Source: Microbacterium esteraromaticum (GTDB lineage: Bacteria; Actinomycetota; Actinomycetes; Actinomycetales; Microbacteriaceae). From it: a stretch of DNA of 64,000 nt. A program made the translations under genes and the position numbers. The stretch is taken from positions 1,922,001 to 1,986,000 of the forward strand of contig NZ_CP043732.1 in NCBI RefSeq assembly GCF_014084045.1, read 5' to 3'. This document shows positions 53,984-62,151 of this stretch, in pieces. Each line of letters opens with the position of its first letter. Positions within the stretch are counted from its first letter, which is position 1. The notes beneath the pieces are model-generated. The model ran no database searches and was not told the origin of the DNA. It saw nothing but the letters and a program-made list of their open reading frames with translations.

Positions 53984-55348
53984 ATGGCACTGTTCGGAAC
54001 GGACGGCGTGCGGGGGCTGGCCAACGGTCAGCTCCTCACCGCCGAACTTGCGCTGCACCTGGCCCAGGCGACTGCTGTCGTCCTGGGCCAGGGCCGTATT
54101 GCCGACGCGCGCCGCGCCGCCGGCAAGCGGCTCACCGCCGTCGTCGCGCGCGACCCGCGCATCTCGGGCCACTTCCTCAGCGCTGCGGTCGAGGCGGGTC
54201 TCGCCTCGTCCGGCGTGGATGTTCTGGATGCCGGAACTCTGCCCACGCCGGCAGCGGCGTTCCTCATCTCCGACATCGACGCCGACTTCGGCGTGATGAT
54301 CTCGGCCTCGCACAACGCCGCCCCCGACAACGGCATCAAGATCTTCGCCCGTGGGGGAGTGAAGCTGCCCGACCTCGTCGAGCAGCGCATCGAGGAGGCC
54401 CTCGAATCGGGCACCAAGCTGCAGCCCACCGGTGCTGAGGTCGGTCGCGTCATCCGCTTCTCGGATGCCGAGGATCGCTACGTCATGCACCTGCTGGCGT
54501 CGCTCCCGCACCGTCTCGACGGCATCCATGTGGTGCTCGACTGCGCCAACGGCGCCGCATCCGGGGCCTCTCCCGAGGTGTTCCGCGCGGCCGGCGCCAA
54601 GGTCACGGTCATCGGCGCCGACCCCGACGGGCTGAACATCAACGACGGCGTCGGATCGACCCACCTCGACAAGCTCGCGGCCGAGGTCATTCGCGTCGGC
54701 GCCGACGTCGGGATCGCTCATGACGGCGATGCCGACCGCTGCCTCGCGGTCGACGCCGACGGCAGCATCGTCGACGGCGACCAGATCATGGCCATTCTCG
54801 CTGTGGCGATGAAGAGCCGCGGCAAGCTGGTCGACGACACCCTCGTCGCCACGGTGATGAGCAACCTCGGTCTGCACATCGCCATGCAGGAACAGGGCAT
54901 CACCGTGCGCCAGACCGCCGTCGGCGACCGGTACGTGCTCGAGGACATGAACGCCGGTGGCTTCTCGCTCGGCGGCGAGCAGTCGGGCCACGTGATCATG
55001 AGCGACTACGCGACCACGGGTGACGGCCTGCTCACCGGTCTGCACCTGGTCGCCGAGATGGCCCGCCAGAAGAAGCCGATCGCCGAGCTGGCATCGATCA
55101 TGACGGTCTACCCGCAGGTGATGATCAACGTGAAGGACGTCGACAAGGACGCCGTCTCCGATCATGCCGGCGTGCAGGATGCGGTGAAGAGCGTCGAGAC
55201 CGAGCTGGGCTCGTCGGGCCGCGTGCTGCTGCGCAAGTCGGGTACCGAGCCGCTCGTGCGGGTTATGGTCGAGGCGGCTGATGCCGAGACCGCCCACGCC
55301 CATGCCGAATCGCTCGCGGAGGTCGTGCGCCGGAACCTGGCGCTCTGA
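53984..55348 (+). CDS. glmM: Phosphoglucosamine mutase
   Basis: A 454-residue enzyme that interconverts glucosamine-6-phosphate and glucosamine-1-phosphate for UDP-GlcNAc and wall synthesis. Motifs: [12 protein letters not shown] at the start; the phosphoserine loop [12 protein letters not shown] with Ser109; the Mg2+ loop DGDADR (Asp247, 249, 251); the sugar loop GGEQSGH; the phosphate loop [14 protein letters not shown]. It follows rpsI by 17 bases and a terminator hairpin follows, so it is probably the last gene of the rplM operon. Confidence 0.98.
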   Translation: MALFGTDGVRGLANGQLLTAELALHLAQATAVVLGQGRIADARRAAGKRLTAVVARDPRISGHFLSAAVEAGLASSGVDVLDAGTLPTPAAAFLISDIDADFGVMISASHNAAPDNGIKIFARGGVKLPDLVEQRIEEALESGTKLQPTGAEVGRVIRFSDAEDRYVMHLLASLPHRLDGIHVVLDCANGAASGASPEVFRAAGAKVTVIGADPDGLNINDGVGSTHLDKLAAEVIRVGADVGIAHDGDADRCLAVDADGSIVDGDQIMAILAVAMKSRGKLVDDTLVATVMSNLGLHIAMQEQGITVRQTAVGDRYVLEDMNAGGFSLGGEQSGHVIMSDYATTGDGLLTGLHLVAEMARQKKPIAELASIMTVYPQVMINVKDVDKDAVSDHAGVQDAVKSVETELGSSGRVLLRKSGTEPLVRVMVEAADAETAHAHAESLAEVVRRNLAL

Positions 55349-55365
55349 CGCCGGCTGCAGACGCT

Positions 55366-55405
55366 CATCGAGGGCGGTCACCCGACGGGGTGGCCGCCCT
55401 CGATG
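55366..55405 (+). terminator. Hairpin terminator after glmM
   Basis: CATCGAGGGCGGTCA, a 10-base loop, TGGCCGCCCTCGATG: 15-bp stem with one wobble, 17 bases after the stop. Confidence 0.8.
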
Positions 55406-55528
55406 CGTGTCACGTGGACACCGCATAATAGGGCATGGGCGACGGCATGACCCCTGTCGGGTGGCAGAAGTGCCCAATCGCCAGGGCAGGAGATCTGCGA
55501 ACGGTGTGAGATCGGTAACGTGCCACTT

Positions 55529-55548
55529 GTGTATTTGAGGGAATACAC
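55529..55548. promoter_or_regulatory. Inverted repeat GTGTATT/AATACAC upstream of the second Tat protein gene
   Basis: Perfect 7-bp arms with a six-base gap, 39 bases before ATG 55587. AT-rich and isolated in GC-rich DNA, it is a plausible operator. No regulator gene is next to it. The surrounding interval 55349-55586 otherwise holds only the glmM terminator. Confidence 0.4.
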
Positions 55549-55586
55549 GTGGTGAATCGATTTCAATACTGAGAGGTAACTCCCCA

Positions 55587-56414
55587 ATGTCCGGTCCGTC
55601 CTCCCCGCCTGAACTCGACAGCACTGAAGCGGCCCCCGCCATCGCCGGTACCGCAGGCGGTCTGACCCGGCGCACGGTGGCGAAGGGGGTCTTCTGGTCG
55701 ATCCCTGTGATCGCGGCTGCCACCGCGGCTCCGTCAGCGATCGCCTCGCCGACCTGCACGGCGACACTCAGCACGACCACGGCGTCGTACACGCGCGTCA
55801 GCGCGACGTCGGCGGTGTTCACCTGGACTGATCCGTTCGGCAGCGGTGTCAACCTGACGCTGTCGCTGTCGGCCGTTCCCAACGGTGCCGCCAACATGGC
55901 GATCAACACCGCCAACAACCTGCTGCTCGACAGCTCGACCCAGGGTGGCGAGGCCGTGCCCAGCGTCAGACTGTCGCTGGACACCCTCAACCTGAACAAC
56001 GCCGGCGGAGGTGAGCGGGTGACCTTCAGCTTCGCGCTCGGAGGGGCGCCGCTCGTGGTCGACGATCTGGCGTACAAGATCAAGGACCTCGACGGATTCC
56101 AGGCGGATGACGGGGCGGGCGGTGCCGAGCGCGTGTATCTCCTCCCCGCGGGCACCGGCACGTACAACTCCACGTGGGTCACCGGTCAGGGCACGTCGAC
56201 GAACCCCTGGCGCCCGGCGGTGGGATCCCCGAACACCGAGGTCATCCCCACCAGCGGCGCGGGCAACGTCGCCGTCACGTCGCCCTCACTGAGCTCGTTC
56301 TCCCTCACCTTCGTCGCCAACAACTCAGGGCGCGAAGGGACAGACCGTCCGAACCAGAACATCTGGGTGGGGCCGTTCACGTTCACAGCGCAGAACCCCG
56401 ACTGCGTGCCGTAG
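55587..56414 (+). CDS. Tat-exported hypothetical surface protein
   Basis: A 275-residue protein. GAGAGG precedes ATG 55587. Twin-arginine signal TRRTVAK (Arg28, Arg29) with hydrophobic core and cleavage after about residue 53. The mature part is beta-rich and Thr/Ser/Asn-rich (NLTLSLSAVPNGAANMAI; VTFSFALGGAPLVVDDL) with Cys only near each end (PTCTAT and PDCVP), which could pair. It resembles an extracellular beta-sandwich; family not recognised. Shares the Tat signal style with proteins at 51125 and 56914. Confidence 0.8.
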   Translation: MSGPSSPPELDSTEAAPAIAGTAGGLTRRTVAKGVFWSIPVIAAATAAPSAIASPTCTATLSTTTASYTRVSATSAVFTWTDPFGSGVNLTLSLSAVPNGAANMAINTANNLLLDSSTQGGEAVPSVRLSLDTLNLNNAGGGERVTFSFALGGAPLVVDDLAYKIKDLDGFQADDGAGGAERVYLLPAGTGTYNSTWVTGQGTSTNPWRPAVGSPNTEVIPTSGAGNVAVTSPSLSSFSLTFVANNSGREGTDRPNQNIWVGPFTFTAQNPDCVP

Positions 56415-56471
56415 GGTCCAGCGCCTGCGATCTCGGTCGCGGTGATGTGATTTCGGCACTGACGACGGGAT

Positions 56472-56516
56472 CACGATGAGGGCGGCCGCCAGTGCTGGGC
56501 GGTCGCCCTCATCGTG
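56472..56516 (+). terminator. Long hairpin terminator downstream of the 55587 gene
   Basis: CACGATGAGGGCGGCCGCC, a seven-base loop, GGCGGTCGCCCTCATCGTG: a 19-bp stem with one wobble, followed by TT, 57 bases after the stop. Confidence 0.75.
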
Positions 56517-56568
56517 TTCAGGGTGCCGGACGAGCACGACGATCTCTCCCTCGGCCCGGTGACCCCCG

Positions 56569-56602
56569 GAAGAGGGGCGGTCACGTCTGACCGCCCCTCT
56601 TC
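56569..56602. repeat. Perfect hairpin in the intergenic region 56415-56913
   Basis: GAAGAGGGGCGGTCA, loop CGTC, TGACCGCCCCTCTTC: a perfect 15-bp stem. It may back up the terminator upstream or end minus-strand transcription. Confidence 0.7.
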
Positions 56603-56805
56603 TCCGAGTGCTTCCCCAGTCATCGGATGCGAGGCGGCAGGGCCCCCAGAGGGGTGGGAGACCCTGCCGCCGTTCGCGCGATGACCCGATACTCCCCAGT
56701 ACGGGTCACGCCGGGCGTGGGGCCAAACGCGCAACCCCCCGGTTGCGGGCACCCCAACCGCCCATATGAGAGACGCCGCCTCATCGGATTCATTACGCGA
56801 CTTGT

Positions 56806-56830
56806 GAATATTCGTGCCGACCGAATATTC
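56806..56830. repeat. Paired GAATATTC palindromes
   Basis: GAATATTC at 56806-56813 and 56823-56830, 17 bases apart, in an AT-rich patch that stands out in this genome. Possible protein-binding sites or part of the remnant of an element; no gene start is close on either side. Confidence 0.4.
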
Positions 56831-56860
56831 ATGTCGATGCGAGCCGGCCCTGCAACACAA

Positions 56861-56900
56861 ACGGGGGTGGGTTGCCGGTCAACCGGCAACCCACCCCCGT
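56861..56900 (-). terminator. Strong hairpin terminator of the minus-strand Tat protein gene
   Basis: ACGGGGGTGGGTTGCCGG, loop TCAA, then the exact complement: an 18-bp perfect stem 13 bases past the stop of the gene at 56914. On the minus strand it is followed by a U-rich TTGTGTT. Confidence 0.85.
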
Positions 56901-56913
56901 GCTCGCAGCGTCT

Positions 56914-57501
56914 CTACCGGGACGGGCAGGAGAGTCCGCTGGGGCTGCCGGAAGAGGTGCCCGAGGAGGTCGTCGCACAGGTGCTCTTGGCGTGCCACGA
57001 CCAGTCGACGTGGAGCAGGCCCGCGCCGCTGCTGCCTGCGCTGCCGGAGACGATCCAGGCGTCGAGGGTCGCCCCGGGAGCCAGCTCGATACCGCCGGGG
57101 GTGCCGCAGGCCGTCGTCCTGGGCAGAGCGGCGGCGCACTGGCCAGCTGCACTCGCGCTGTACGTATGAACTGCTGCCACTCCGGCGTTGGTGGTGTCGG
57201 CGCGGAAGCCCGTGAATCGCAGGATCTGGGTCTCGGCAGTGGTGTTGGTCACGGTGACGCGCACCTGATACGACTGCATCGGGCGGCCGGTGCAGCCCGT
57301 GCTCGAGTTGCCCGGGTTCTTGCAGGCGCTTGCGAAATGGAAGACCGGCGTCGGCGGCACGGTCGTGGTGGATGCGGCCGCGAGCGGCGCATATGCCGCG
57401 GCGACGATTGCGGGTGCCGCCCAGGCGGCGCCCTTCACGAGCGAACGGCGGCTGATGCCGGGCGTGACCGACATCGTCTCCGATGAGACGTTTTTCCCCA
57501 T
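56914..57501 (-). CDS. Tat-exported hypothetical protein
   Basis: A 195-residue protein with a twin-arginine signal SRRSLVK (Arg18, Arg19), core and cleavage near residue 43. The mature part has six cysteines (ACKNPG, GCTGRP, QCAAAL, ACGTPG, TCATTS and SCPSR), enough for three disulfides, and beta-strand patterning (YQVRVTVTNTTAETQILRFTGF). GGGGAG lies before the ATG. Family not recognised; probably a small disulfide-stabilised surface or secreted domain. Convergent with the 55587 gene. Confidence 0.8.
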   Translation of the reverse strand: MGKNVSSETMSVTPGISRRSLVKGAAWAAPAIVAAAYAPLAAASTTTVPPTPVFHFASACKNPGNSSTGCTGRPMQSYQVRVTVTNTTAETQILRFTGFRADTTNAGVAAVHTYSASAAGQCAAALPRTTACGTPGGIELAPGATLDAWIVSGSAGSSGAGLLHVDWSWHAKSTCATTSSGTSSGSPSGLSCPSR

Positions 57502-57649
57502 GGTTCTGAGACTCCCCAGTAGTCAGTAGATGTGTATGCGCATGCCGAATCACAGTCCCCTATCTGTGGATTCGCCTGGCCGCCTCGTGCGATCGATCGC
57601 ACCCCAATCGGGCGGCCTGCCCACCAAGCCTATCCTTTGTTAGGCGCGT

Positions 57650-58135
57650 TCACGAACCGTCCGTCATCGACCGCGTAACCGTGCGTCGTCGAGTGCGTCG
57701 AGAAAGGCGCGACGCCAGGCTCCTCGCACCCGCAGCCACTCCCACGCCGATCACCGCTCCTGCCGTGTTCGCCACGATGTCCCACACCGACGCGTCGCGG
57801 TCGAGGCCGACCAGCTGCACCAGCTCCACGCACGTGGATCCCGCAGCCCCGGCGAGTACCCACACCCACCACTTCACACGAGGCCACAGCAGCGACGCCA
57901 GCGCCACCGGAGTCGCGAACAGCAGCAGGTTGAGAGCGATGTCGTAGGTCCCGATCGTGACGAACGGCGGGACGCCGATGCCCCGCCCGGCGTAGTACAG
58001 CCACACGACGAACCTGTTGAGCTGCCATCCGATCGGCAGGAACACGATCGCCGCCGCCCCGACGAGGCACACGCCGAACAGTGCGACGAGCACACCGCGC
58101 CGGGCCGAGCGCTGCGCTGGTGCCTGCCGTGCCAT
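57650..58135 (-). CDS. VanZ-family membrane protein
   Basis: A protein of about 161 residues started at ATG 58135; the upstream extension to 58189 is not protein-like. Four membrane helices and the VanZ signature: PFVTIGTYDIALNLLLFATPVALA, then STCVELVQLVGLDRDASVWDIVANTAGAVIG. VanZ proteins confer low teicoplanin resistance in enterococci but most actinobacterial ones have no known function. It diverges from the UDP-glucose dehydrogenase gene. Confidence 0.88.
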   Translation of the reverse strand: MARQAPAQRSARRGVLVALFGVCLVGAAAIVFLPIGWQLNRFVVWLYYAGRGIGVPPFVTIGTYDIALNLLLFATPVALASLLWPRVKWWVWVLAGAAGSTCVELVQLVGLDRDASVWDIVANTAGAVIGVGVAAGARSLASRLSRRTRRRTVTRSMTDGS

Positions 58136-58199
58136 CACGCCATTGTCGCAGTCTCCGCCCGCGTCACCGGCCGGACACCCCCACGTCACACCCCGCCTA

Positions 58200-58205
58200 T
58201 ACGAT
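58200..58205 (+). promoter_or_regulatory. -10 box TACGAT of a probable leaderless promoter
   Basis: TACGAT ends seven bases before ATG 58213 and just before another in-frame ATG at 58207; the expected message start is at 58213. Confidence 0.5.
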
Positions 58206-58212
58206 CATGCAC

Positions 58213-59538
58213 ATGAAGCTCTCCGTCATCGGATGCGGATACCTCGGCGCCGTGCACGCCGCGGCCATGGCATCCCTCGGCCATGAGGTGGTCGGCATCG
58301 ACATCGACGCCGATCGGATCGCCATGCTCGCCGCCGGCAGGGCGCCGTTCTTCGAACCGGGGCTGCCAGAGCTGCTGTCCGAGGGGCTCGCGTCGGGCCG
58401 GCTCGCTTTCAGCACCGATGTTCGGGATGCCCGTGGCGCCGCCGTCCACTTCCTCGCGGTCGGCACACCGCAGCAGGCAGACGGCCATGCCGCCGACCTG
58501 AGTCACGTCGACTCCGCGATCGACATGCTGCTGCCCGTGCTGAGCGCCGGCGATGTCGTCGCAGGCAAGTCGACGGTGCCGGTGGGCACCGCTGAGCGAC
58601 TGGCGCCCATCGTCGCGAGCACGGGGGCATCCCTCGTGTGGAACCCGGAGTTCCTGAGGGAGGGGTGGGCCGTGAAGGACACGATCAGCCCCGACCGCAT
58701 CGTCGTCGGCGTCGCCGGCAGCGACGGCGCACCTGCGGCCGACGGCACTCGTGCCGCAGACATCCTCCGCGACGTCTACGCGGCATCGCTCGCCGGCGGG
58801 GCGCCCTACATCGTCACCGACTTCGCCACCTCGGAATTGGTGAAGGTCGCCGCCAACGCGTTCCTCGCCACCAAGATCTCGTTCATCAACGCGATGGCCG
58901 AGATCGCCGAGGTCACGGGCGCGGATGTCACGACGCTCGCCGATGCCATCGGGCACGACGTTCGCATCGGCCGCCGCTTCCTCGGCGCGGGCATCGGGTT
59001 CGGCGGAGGATGCCTGCCGAAAGACATCCGGGCCTTCGCCGCTCGGGCCGAGGAGCTCGGGCGAGGCGAGTCGGTCGGCTTCCTGCGGGAGGTCGACGAG
59101 ATCAACATGCGCCGTCGCGACCGTGCCGTGTACCTCGTGAAAGCAGGACTGGGCGGATCTGTGTACGGCAAGCGGGTCACCGTGCTCGGCGCCGCCTTCA
59201 AGCCGCACAGCGATGACGTGCGCGACTCGCCCGCCCTCGACGTCGCAGCGCAGCTGCACGGCCTCGGCGCGATCGTGACCGTCACCGACCCGGCCGCGAT
59301 AGACAACGCCCGCAGGGTGAGCCCTCAGCTCACCTACGTCGCGGATCGTGACGAGGCGCTGCGCGGAGCGGATGCGGTGGTGCTGGTCACGGAGTGGGAC
59401 GAGTACCGCCGCGGGTTGAGCCCAGAACACCTCGCGACGCTGACCGAGGGGCGGGTGATCATCGACGGACGCAACGGACTCGACCCCGCCGCGTGGCGCG
59501 CCGCCGGGTTCGAGTACCACGGTATGGGACGCCCCTGA
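58213..59538 (+). CDS. UDP-glucose 6-dehydrogenase
   Basis: An enzyme of about 441 residues that oxidises UDP-glucose to UDP-glucuronate with two NAD+. Rossmann loop GCGYLG near the start; substrate segment WNPEFLREGWAVKD; catalytic Cys267 in GGGCLPKD; the middle-domain Asn and Lys in LVKVAANAFLATKISFINAMAEI; and the C-terminal block AFKPHSDDVRDSPA. ATG 58213 is favoured over 58207 by the leaderless -10 box. It supplies uronic acid to the second polysaccharide locus. UDP-N-acetylmannosamine or GDP-mannose dehydrogenase are close relatives and cannot be excluded. Confidence 0.92.
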   Translation: MKLSVIGCGYLGAVHAAAMASLGHEVVGIDIDADRIAMLAAGRAPFFEPGLPELLSEGLASGRLAFSTDVRDARGAAVHFLAVGTPQQADGHAADLSHVDSAIDMLLPVLSAGDVVAGKSTVPVGTAERLAPIVASTGASLVWNPEFLREGWAVKDTISPDRIVVGVAGSDGAPAADGTRAADILRDVYAASLAGGAPYIVTDFATSELVKVAANAFLATKISFINAMAEIAEVTGADVTTLADAIGHDVRIGRRFLGAGIGFGGGCLPKDIRAFAARAEELGRGESVGFLREVDEINMRRRDRAVYLVKAGLGGSVYGKRVTVLGAAFKPHSDDVRDSPALDVAAQLHGLGAIVTVTDPAAIDNARRVSPQLTYVADRDEALRGADAVVLVTEWDEYRRGLSPEHLATLTEGRVIIDGRNGLDPAAWRAAGFEYHGMGRP

Positions 59539-59571
59539 CGGGTATCCCCGACATCTGCGGAGTCGGTCCGT

Positions 59572-60663
59572 CTAATGCTCCACCGCGTCCGCGTCCGCGT
59601 CCGCGTCCTGTCGCCGGCGCCCTGCGAGCCGTGCCCGCCCCCATCGGCGTATCGGCGACTCGACGAACCGGTACGACGCGGCGACCACGACAGCCGTGAG
59701 CACGATGTCGATCGGAGCCGCGATCTTCAGCTCGATCCCCGGCAGCAGCAGCGGAACCAGGCCCATCAAGGTCAGCCCGTACAGGTAGACCCCGTATGAG
59801 CGAGCCCCGATCCAGACGGGCACGCGCGAGCCCAGCATCCGAGACACCGCTGTCCTGGCGCCGATCGTGAGCTGCAGCAGCAGCGCAGCCGTCGCCACCG
59901 AGGCGGCGATGAATGTCGCCTCACGCAGAGGCCGGATGTCGGTCACCGTGGCGAACGCGAACACGGCGCAGGCGGCATAGCCCACCCACGGTCGGCTGAT
60001 CAGCGCCCCGACCCACGGGGTGCAGCCGCGAGCGCGCTGCTCCGCAGCCCAGCATCCGATCACCAGCGGCAGCAGGTGGCCCGTCGGCAGGAAGTAGTTC
60101 GGACCGGCGAACGGCACCACGACCGCCACCAGCACGGATGCGTGAAGGAACCAGCGCTGCGCACCGAGGGAGGCGCGCAGCAGCACGAACACCAGCAGCG
60201 GCGGCCACACGAAGTAGAACTGCTCCTCGACGCTCAGCGACCAGGACTGGTTGAACGCCGTCGCCACACGATCGGTCCATGCCTGCTGGAAGTCGTTGAA
60301 GTAGAACAGGGCGCCCGCGACGCTCCACGGCACCTTCTCGCCCTCACCGGCGAGGACGGCTGTGAACGAGGCCAGCACGAGCCAGATCAGCAGCGCGGGG
60401 AGCAGGCGGAATGCACGTCGCAGGTAGAACGCGCCGAAGCGCACGCGGCCGGTGCGTGAGAACTCGTCGAGCAGCAGACCGGTGATCAGAAAAGCCGAGA
60501 GCACGAAGAACAGGTCGACTCCCACCGCGCCGCCGGGAAAGTACGCGGCGGCGAGGTGCAGCAGGAAGACGGCGGCCACGGCGATGGCGCGCACGCCGTC
60601 GAGCGCGGGCACGTAGGTGCTCGCCGCTGGGCCGGGGGAGGCCACCGTGGGGGTGTCAGGCAT
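59572..60663 (-). CDS. Acyltransferase 3 family membrane protein
   Basis: A protein of about 363 residues (ATG 60663; an ATG six codons earlier is possible). It opens YVPALDGVRAIAVAAVFLLHLAAAYF, with the family R and H; then GVDLFFVLSAFLITGLLLDE, the segment QSWSLSVEEQFYFVWPPLL, and about ten helices. The C-terminus is a short, acidic and basic low-complexity tail (DADADADAVEH). It acylates glycan or lipid sugars. It faces away from the polymerase gene at 60751 and converges with the dehydrogenase gene. Confidence 0.9.
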   Translation of the reverse strand: MPDTPTVASPGPAASTYVPALDGVRAIAVAAVFLLHLAAAYFPGGAVGVDLFFVLSAFLITGLLLDEFSRTGRVRFGAFYLRRAFRLLPALLIWLVLASFTAVLAGEGEKVPWSVAGALFYFNDFQQAWTDRVATAFNQSWSLSVEEQFYFVWPPLLVFVLLRASLGAQRWFLHASVLVAVVVPFAGPNYFLPTGHLLPLVIGCWAAEQRARGCTPWVGALISRPWVGYAACAVFAFATVTDIRPLREATFIAASVATAALLLQLTIGARTAVSRMLGSRVPVWIGARSYGVYLYGLTLMGLVPLLLPGIELKIAAPIDIVLTAVVVAASYRFVESPIRRWGRARLAGRRRQDADADADAVEH

Positions 60664-60750
60664 GGCGATCGCGCTCAGCATAGCGCCGAGCAGAAGCGTC
60701 GCGGCAGGCCGGGTGCGATACTGAGATACCGCGAGGGAGAGGAGGGGGAC

Positions 60751-62151
60751 ATGGCGATCAGCCGTGCCTCGATCCGCGCCCTGCTCGCGGAGTTCTGGGC
60801 CAATCTCTGGCGTTGGATGCTGTTCGCCGTCGCCACCCTGCTCGGCGTCTACTTCCTGCTCGAGCGCGCCATGTCGGACGGCGCGACGACCGCCATCGCG
60901 CTGGCGGTGATCGTCATCGGCGTCGTGCTCACCCCTCGTCACCCGATGGTGCTCCCGCTGCTCGCCGTGCCCGGCGCGTTCGTCACGGCTCGCATCGGCC
61001 TCGGCGGCACCGACCTCACGGTATCGGACCTCGCCATCGCCCTTGGGTTCGCCACCGTCGTGCTGCTCTCGCGTCGCGACTTCAGCCCGACGATGCGCGC
61101 CATGCTGTGGCTCAACGGGGTGTACCAGTTCGCCACGCTCTTCACCGTCATCGTCAATCCCTACCCGCAGAACACTGTCGAGTGGTTCCATGCCTGGCTG
61201 CTGATCAGCGGCGCCCTCGTGCTGGGCTGGGGGATCGGCCGGGCAGGGCTGCTGCGCGCCGCGCTGCTGCTCATGGTCGGCGCGGTCGCCGTGATCGCCC
61301 TCGGCACGATCGCGACGGCTGTGGTGGTCTACGTGACCGAGGGCTTCCAGGCGATCTACCCGCGCTGGCCGTGGAGCATGCACAAGAACTTCGCGGGCTT
61401 CGCGCTCGCCACAGGCGTGCTGATCGTGTTCATCAGGCCTCCGGCCGCAGGCCTGACGAGACGCGTCACGCTGCCCGCGATGTGGCTCTTCCTCATCGCA
61501 CTCGCCATCACGCAGTCGCGACAGGCCGTGATCGGCCTGATCATCGCCCTGCTGCTCTACACGCTGCGCCAGGGCGCGGGGCATCACAAGGCGCTGGTGG
61601 CGCTGCTGGCCATTCCCGGCGCGGTGCTCATCGTGCAGAGCGTGATCGAGCAGGTCGAGTCGCAGAACAGGTTCAACTCGACCTATCAGCGCCTGGAATG
61701 GTTCCGCGAGGTGTATGCACTGTGGAAGCACTCGCCGATCTTCGGACACGGACTTCGCTACTGGTACGTGCACCCCACCGCGAACTTCCAGCCGCCGCAG
61801 GCCGAGCTCGAGGTGCTCGCCTCGACGGGGCTCGTCGGGCTTGTGGCGTTCGCCGTCATGTGGATGGGCATCGCCGTGGTGATGTGGAAGTTCTGGACCG
61901 CGCATCCCGCGTTCGGCGCGCTCGCCTTCGCCGCGGTCGTCTCGCGCATCGTCGCCGCCCAGTTCGACCTGTTCTGGGTCGCGTCGCAGGTGTCGGTGCC
62001 CTTCCTCATCGCCGGGGTCTGTCTGGGCGCCCAGGTCTGGACGAGCGAGCAGCAGACGCGGGACGCTCCCGCAGCCGACGAAACTTCTAAGATCGAGGAT
62101 CAGGGACAGATGGGGGCGTCATGGAACTCCGTGACTACGCGAACGCGCTGA
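60751..62151 (+). CDS. O-antigen ligase/polymerase family membrane protein
   Basis: A protein of about 466 residues from ATG 60751 (GGAGGGGG upstream). Eleven or twelve helices; the Wzy_C region ITQSRQAVIGLIIALLL, then the periplasmic loop RLEWFREVYALWKHSPIFGHGLRYWYVHP with the conserved R and H. It joins glycan repeat units outside the membrane. Its end overlaps the next gene by 31 bases, so both are read as one operon. Confidence 0.88.
   Translation: MAISRASIRALLAEFWANLWRWMLFAVATLLGVYFLLERAMSDGATTAIALAVIVIGVVLTPRHPMVLPLLAVPGAFVTARIGLGGTDLTVSDLAIALGFATVVLLSRRDFSPTMRAMLWLNGVYQFATLFTVIVNPYPQNTVEWFHAWLLISGALVLGWGIGRAGLLRAALLLMVGAVAVIALGTIATAVVVYVTEGFQAIYPRWPWSMHKNFAGFALATGVLIVFIRPPAAGLTRRVTLPAMWLFLIALAITQSRQAVIGLIIALLLYTLRQGAGHHKALVALLAIPGAVLIVQSVIEQVESQNRFNSTYQRLEWFREVYALWKHSPIFGHGLRYWYVHPTANFQPPQAELEVLASTGLVGLVAFAVMWMGIAVVMWKFWTAHPAFGALAFAAVVSRIVAAQFDLFWVASQVSVPFLIAGVCLGAQVWTSEQQTRDAPAADETSKIEDQGQMGASWNSVTTRTR

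Noticed and set aside
53972..56182. Minus-strand open frame opposite glmM and the Tat protein gene
   Set aside because: It crosses a terminator and an intergenic region, and has no motifs; glmM on the plus strand is certain.
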